A stretch of 8,667 nucleotides of DNA from a bacterium (GTDB taxonomy: Bacteria > Bacteroidota > Bacteroidia > Cytophagales > Thermonemataceae): positions 1 through 8,667 of the forward strand of contig JANYGM010000085.1 of assembly GCA_025362415.1 (NCBI GenBank), read 5' to 3'. The position numbers and the translations under genes are program-made. How positions within the stretch are numbered: the first letter of the stretch is position 1; each line of letters begins with the position of its first letter. The notes below the pieces were generated by a model, which worked only from the letters and a program-made list of their open reading frames with translations, was not told the DNA's origin and ran no database searches. Shown in pieces: positions 6,810 to 8,667 of this stretch.

Positions 6810-6836
6810 AAAGCTCAAAAAGTATTTTTGAGCTTT
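6810..6836. terminator. Perfect 12-bp hairpin of terminator type in a divergent spacer
   Basis: AAAGCTCAAAAA (6810-6821) pairs perfectly with TTTTTGAGCTTT (6825-6836) around a GTA loop. In the plus direction a short T run continues (TTTT at 6834-6837); in the minus direction the arm itself is A/T-rich. Both flanking genes start, not end, on either side, so no annotated transcript needs termination here. It may end an unannotated small RNA, block antisense read-through, or be a relic. Confidence 0.55.
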
Positions 6837-6870
6837 TACATAATTACTATAAATTCTCCAAAAGTCTGAT

Positions 6871-6897
6871 TTTGTATTAAAAAATAATGTATTTTTG
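6871..6897 (+). promoter_or_regulatory. Weak promoter candidate for ydcF
   Basis: TATTTTTG (6890-6897) fits the -7 consensus TAnnTTTG, and TTTG (6871-6874) could be a -33 box, but the 15-bp gap is shorter than the usual 17-23. It would leave a leader of about 225 nt containing heptamer array 3. No better candidate was found nearer to the gene. Confidence 0.25.
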
Positions 6898-7022
6898 TAG
6901 TGTGGTAGTTGTTTATGTTAATTATAAGTAATAAGTAGAGGTTTCTCTAATTAGTTTATGCTATGGCAATGTCAAAATAATACGTAATTAACTGATTATA
7001 AACACTATCAGTTGCTAGTTTA

Positions 7023-7050
7023 TATTCATTCACAATTAAAAATTTACAAT
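7023..7050 (+). repeat. Heptamer tandem array 3 (TATTCAT leader + TCACAAT-type units)
   Basis: TATTCAT is followed in 7-bp register by TCACAAT, TAAAAAT and TTACAAT. The TAAAAAT variant unit also occurs in array 1, where it follows a TCACAAT in the same way, so the two arrays probably share ancestry and are not independent simple repeats. It lies 78 bp before the ydcF start. Confidence 0.75.
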
Positions 7051-7128
7051 TACTTTAAAGCATCTGCCAAGCATTTATTATAATCAAAAAATAAAACCTT
7101 CAAACAACCACACTTCACAACTACCAAA

Positions 7129-7896
7129 ATGTTTTATATTCTTTCAAAAACGCTGTTTTATGTATTGATGCCTATTTTTTGGATTATGTTTTTGCTTTTT
7201 TATGCTATTTTCACCAAAAATGACAAAAGAAGAAAAAAAGCCATTAAAATCTGTGTAGCCATATTATTTATTTTTGGTAATCCTATGCTGACCAATGAGG
7301 CGTTTTTGCAATGGGAAGTACCGCCTACGCCTATGGCAAATGTAGGCACTTACGAGGTTGGTGTGGTGCTTACAGGCGTGCTAAATGTGCATAAAATACC
7401 TCACGACCGCACTTATTTCAATAAAGGAGCTGACCGTATTACACACGCTTTGCAACTTTACAAAAATGGAAATATCAAAAAAATACTTATTTCTGGTGGG
7501 AGTTTTCAGCCACAAAAAGATGAAGATGAAGCCCAAGACCTCAAAAAATTTCTTTTACTTGCTGGCGTGCCTGAAAATGCTATTATTTTGGAAGATAAAT
7601 CTGCTAATACACATGAAAATGCCCTCTTTTCTGCCAAAATTCTAAACAGAGATTTTCCTAAACAAAAGTATTTAGTTATTACCTCTGCCTTTCATTTGAG
7701 GCGTGCTTTGGGTTGCTTTGACAAAGCAGGAATAAAAGCTGATGGATTTGCGACAGACTTTTATAACAGTGATAGAAAAACAATCAACGCATTTTCTTGG
7801 CTTGTACCTACAGAAAAATCTTTGTATTATTCGTATATTTTAATTCACGAGTGGCTTGGATATGGCGTTTATAGGATAATTGGATATGCTTCTTAG
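7129..7896 (+). CDS. YdcF/SanA/ElyC family membrane protein (DUF218)
   Basis: This 255-residue protein has two N-terminal hydrophobic segments (about 7-28 and 39-52) followed by a DUF218 domain. Visible family motifs are VGVVLTGVL (77-85), the nucleotide-fold-like KILISGGS (118-125), DEAQDLKKFLLLAGVP (133-148), LEDKSANTHENA (154-165) and LVITSAFHLRRAL (182-194), which carry the conserved SGG, E, T-x-EN and S-x-x-H-x-x-R residues. Family members in E. coli (SanA, ElyC, YdcF) are linked to envelope integrity, peptidoglycan or lipid-carrier metabolism and vancomycin sensitivity; YdcF binds SAM in vitro. No precise reaction is established. The soluble domain would face the periplasm if orientation follows ElyC. 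The ATG at 7129 is preceded by A/C-rich sequence without a Shine-Dalgarno. It stands alone: divergent from the kinase and convergent with atpH, with a shared terminator. Confidence 0.9.
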   Translation: MFYILSKTLFYVLMPIFWIMFLLFYAIFTKNDKRRKKAIKICVAILFIFGNPMLTNEAFLQWEVPPTPMANVGTYEVGVVLTGVLNVHKIPHDRTYFNKGADRITHALQLYKNGNIKKILISGGSFQPQKDEDEAQDLKKFLLLAGVPENAIILEDKSANTHENALFSAKILNRDFPKQKYLVITSAFHLRRALGCFDKAGIKADGFATDFYNSDRKTINAFSWLVPTEKSLYYSYILIHEWLGYGVYRIIGYAS

Positions 7897-7953
7897 GCAG
7901 AGGTATGAACTACCTAAACAGTTACAAATATTGATTATCTAATTCCTGTTTCA

Positions 7954-8004
7954 AATACAAAAACGCCTTCAAAATCAATAAGATTTTGAAGGCGTTTTTG
8001 TATT
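7954..8004. terminator. Bidirectional terminator between ydcF and atpH, 23-bp perfect stem
   Basis: Bases 7954-7976 pair without mismatch with 7982-8004 around a 5-nt AATAA loop. The core ACGCCTTCAAAATC / GATTTTGAAGGCGT is flanked by A5 on the left and T5 on the right, so it works as an intrinsic terminator in both directions. It lies 57 bp after the ydcF stop and 21 bp after the atpH stop, as expected for convergent genes. Confidence 0.92.
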
Positions 8005-8025
8005 ATTCCCTTTGAATTTAAGTGG

Positions 8026-8559
8026 CTAAACTAATTCTTTTCTAATTTTATTTAATTGACTTTTGACAGAGCCATCAAGCTGATTATTATTGATAGTCAA
8101 TACAAATCCCCCAATAAGATTGCTATCTACTTTTTCATAAAGTCGGATAGTTTTGTTGGTTGCTTTCGCCACGACTTGCGTTATTTCTGTACGTAAATCA
8201 TCTGTAAGCGGAATAGTAGTGGTTATTTGCGCTCTTGCAATATTTTTGAAGGCTTCGTATTGCGTTTCAAATTCTTTGGCAGTTACGTAAAGTACTTCTT
8301 CACGGTTTTTCTTAGCAATAATCTCAAAGAAAGAAATAGTCAAAGGATTTACTTTTCCTGTAAGTAATTGTTTCAAAATAGCTAGTTTTTTGTAGCTAGC
8401 TATGATAGGATTTTGCAAAACAGCGGCAAGTTCTGGATTGTCGTCGCAAGTTTTTTCAAAAAATTCCATATCATTATAGACTTCATTAAGTACGCCTTTT
8501 TCTTGTGCAAGGTCAAGTATTGCCTTTGCATAACGTACTGCTACTCTGTGTTGCGACAT
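8026..8559 (-). CDS. atpH: F1Fo ATP synthase subunit delta
   Basis: This 177-residue protein is full length for the bacterial delta subunit (OSCP family), which joins the top of the F1 head to the peripheral b stalk of the ATP synthase. The N-terminal helical domain starts with VAVRYAKAILDLAQEKG (7-23), followed by NPIIASYKKLAILKQLL and FFEIIAKKNREE (about 50-91). The C-terminal signature EKVDSNLIGGFVLTINNNQLDGSVKSQLNKIRKEL (about 142-176) is diagnostic. The ATG at 8559 places RYAKAI at the usual position. No atpF stop or coding region is visible in the 108 bp upstream. Downstream there is a terminator instead of atpA, so the usual atpF-atpH-atpA order is broken at least on the atpA side. No consensus promoter was found upstream within the window. 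Confidence 0.96.
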   Translation of the reverse strand: MSQHRVAVRYAKAILDLAQEKGVLNEVYNDMEFFEKTCDDNPELAAVLQNPIIASYKKLAILKQLLTGKVNPLTISFFEIIAKKNREEVLYVTAKEFETQYEAFKNIARAQITTTIPLTDDLRTEITQVVAKATNKTIRLYEKVDSNLIGGFVLTINNNQLDGSVKSQLNKIRKELV

Positions 8560-8632
8560 ATTAGAATGTTGTTTAAATACCTATTGAAAAAGTAAATTGC
8601 AATAATTATTTACGTGATTATCAATGTATTTG

Positions 8633-8667
8633 TATTCATTCATAATTCACAATTCATAATTCATAAT
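8633..8667 (+). repeat. Heptamer tandem array 4 (TATTCAT leader), cut by window end
   Basis: TATTCAT is followed by TCATAAT, TCACAAT, TCATAAT and TCATAAT in exact 7-bp register up to the last base of the window, so it may continue. It lies 74 bp upstream of the atpH start and runs antisense to that gene. Units here favour TCATAAT over the TCACAAT of arrays 1 and 3. Confidence 0.8.

Larger units (their letters stand above)
6677..7128. other. 452-bp divergent intergenic region between kinase and ydcF
   Basis: No protein gene is visible here. From left to right the region holds heptamer array 2 (6685-6719), a kinase -7 element (6749-6756), a perfect terminator-like hairpin (6810-6836), a weak plus-strand promoter candidate (6871-6897), a small inverted repeat AACTGAT (6990-6996) / ATCAGTT (7007-7013), and heptamer array 3 (7023-7050). 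The length and content exceed what two divergent promoters need, and an unannotated small RNA is possible. Confidence 0.55.

Noticed and set aside
6823..6830. TATTTTTG as a plus-strand -7 element
   Set aside because: It lies in the loop and right arm of the perfect hairpin at 6810-6836 and is explained by that stem. No -33 partner stands out.
8393..8402. Palindrome TAGCTAGCTA
   Set aside because: It is a short palindrome inside atpH codons for an ordinary part of the protein. It can occur by chance and nothing supports a role.
3617..8667. Heptamer arrays as a CRISPR or CRISPR-like array
   Set aside because: The units are only 7 bp and contiguous, with no spacers and no cas genes.

Overview
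The window looks like chromosomal DNA of an AT-rich member of the Bacteroidota, probably a Cytophagales-type marine or gliding lineage. The pointers are two DUF6089/PorG-type outer-membrane proteins (a family I know only from Bacteroidota), promoters of the Bacteroidota form TTTG-N19-TAnnTTTG, and the absence of Shine-Dalgarno sequences before the genes. The genus assignment is inference. I see no phage, transposase, CRISPR or defence genes; this is mostly core and envelope gene content.

Layout from left to right. 1-430 holds no convincing gene, only a cluster of TGGAAAT repeats. Then come five minus-strand genes: an Atg22/UMF1-type MFS transporter (431-1720), a class I SAM methyltransferase (1788-2696), a short PorG-like DUF6089 protein (2719-3417), a longer DUF6089 beta-barrel protein (3656-4618) and a membrane sensor histidine kinase (4838-6676). 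A 452-bp divergent spacer follows, then plus-strand ydcF/sanA-like (7129-7896). This gene converges on minus-strand atpH (8026-8559) across a 23-bp perfect-stem bidirectional terminator.

Transcription units. The PorG-like gene and the methyltransferase are 22 bp apart and probably form one unit, possibly extending into the MFS gene. The MFS gene also has its own -7 element and a 12-bp inverted repeat across its start codon. The long DUF6089 gene has a textbook promoter (4672-4702) and its own terminator (3528-3562). The kinase has a terminator-like hairpin behind it (4733-4760). The ydcF and atpH genes look monocistronic within what can be seen.

Most notable points: (1) the kinase has glutamine (CAA, 5489-5491) where the H-box phosphoacceptor histidine should be, although its ATP-binding motifs are intact; (2) a dispersed family of 7-bp tandem arrays occurs four times in intergenic DNA, always a [T/G]ATTCAT leader followed by TCACAAT-like heptamers; (3) the 12-bp inverted repeat at the MFS start could hide the AUG in read-through transcripts; (4) atpH is separated from atpA; (5) a perfect hairpin of terminator type sits in a divergent intergenic region where no gene ends. 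None of this amounts to a clear new multi-gene system. The kinase and the heptamer arrays best repay a second look.
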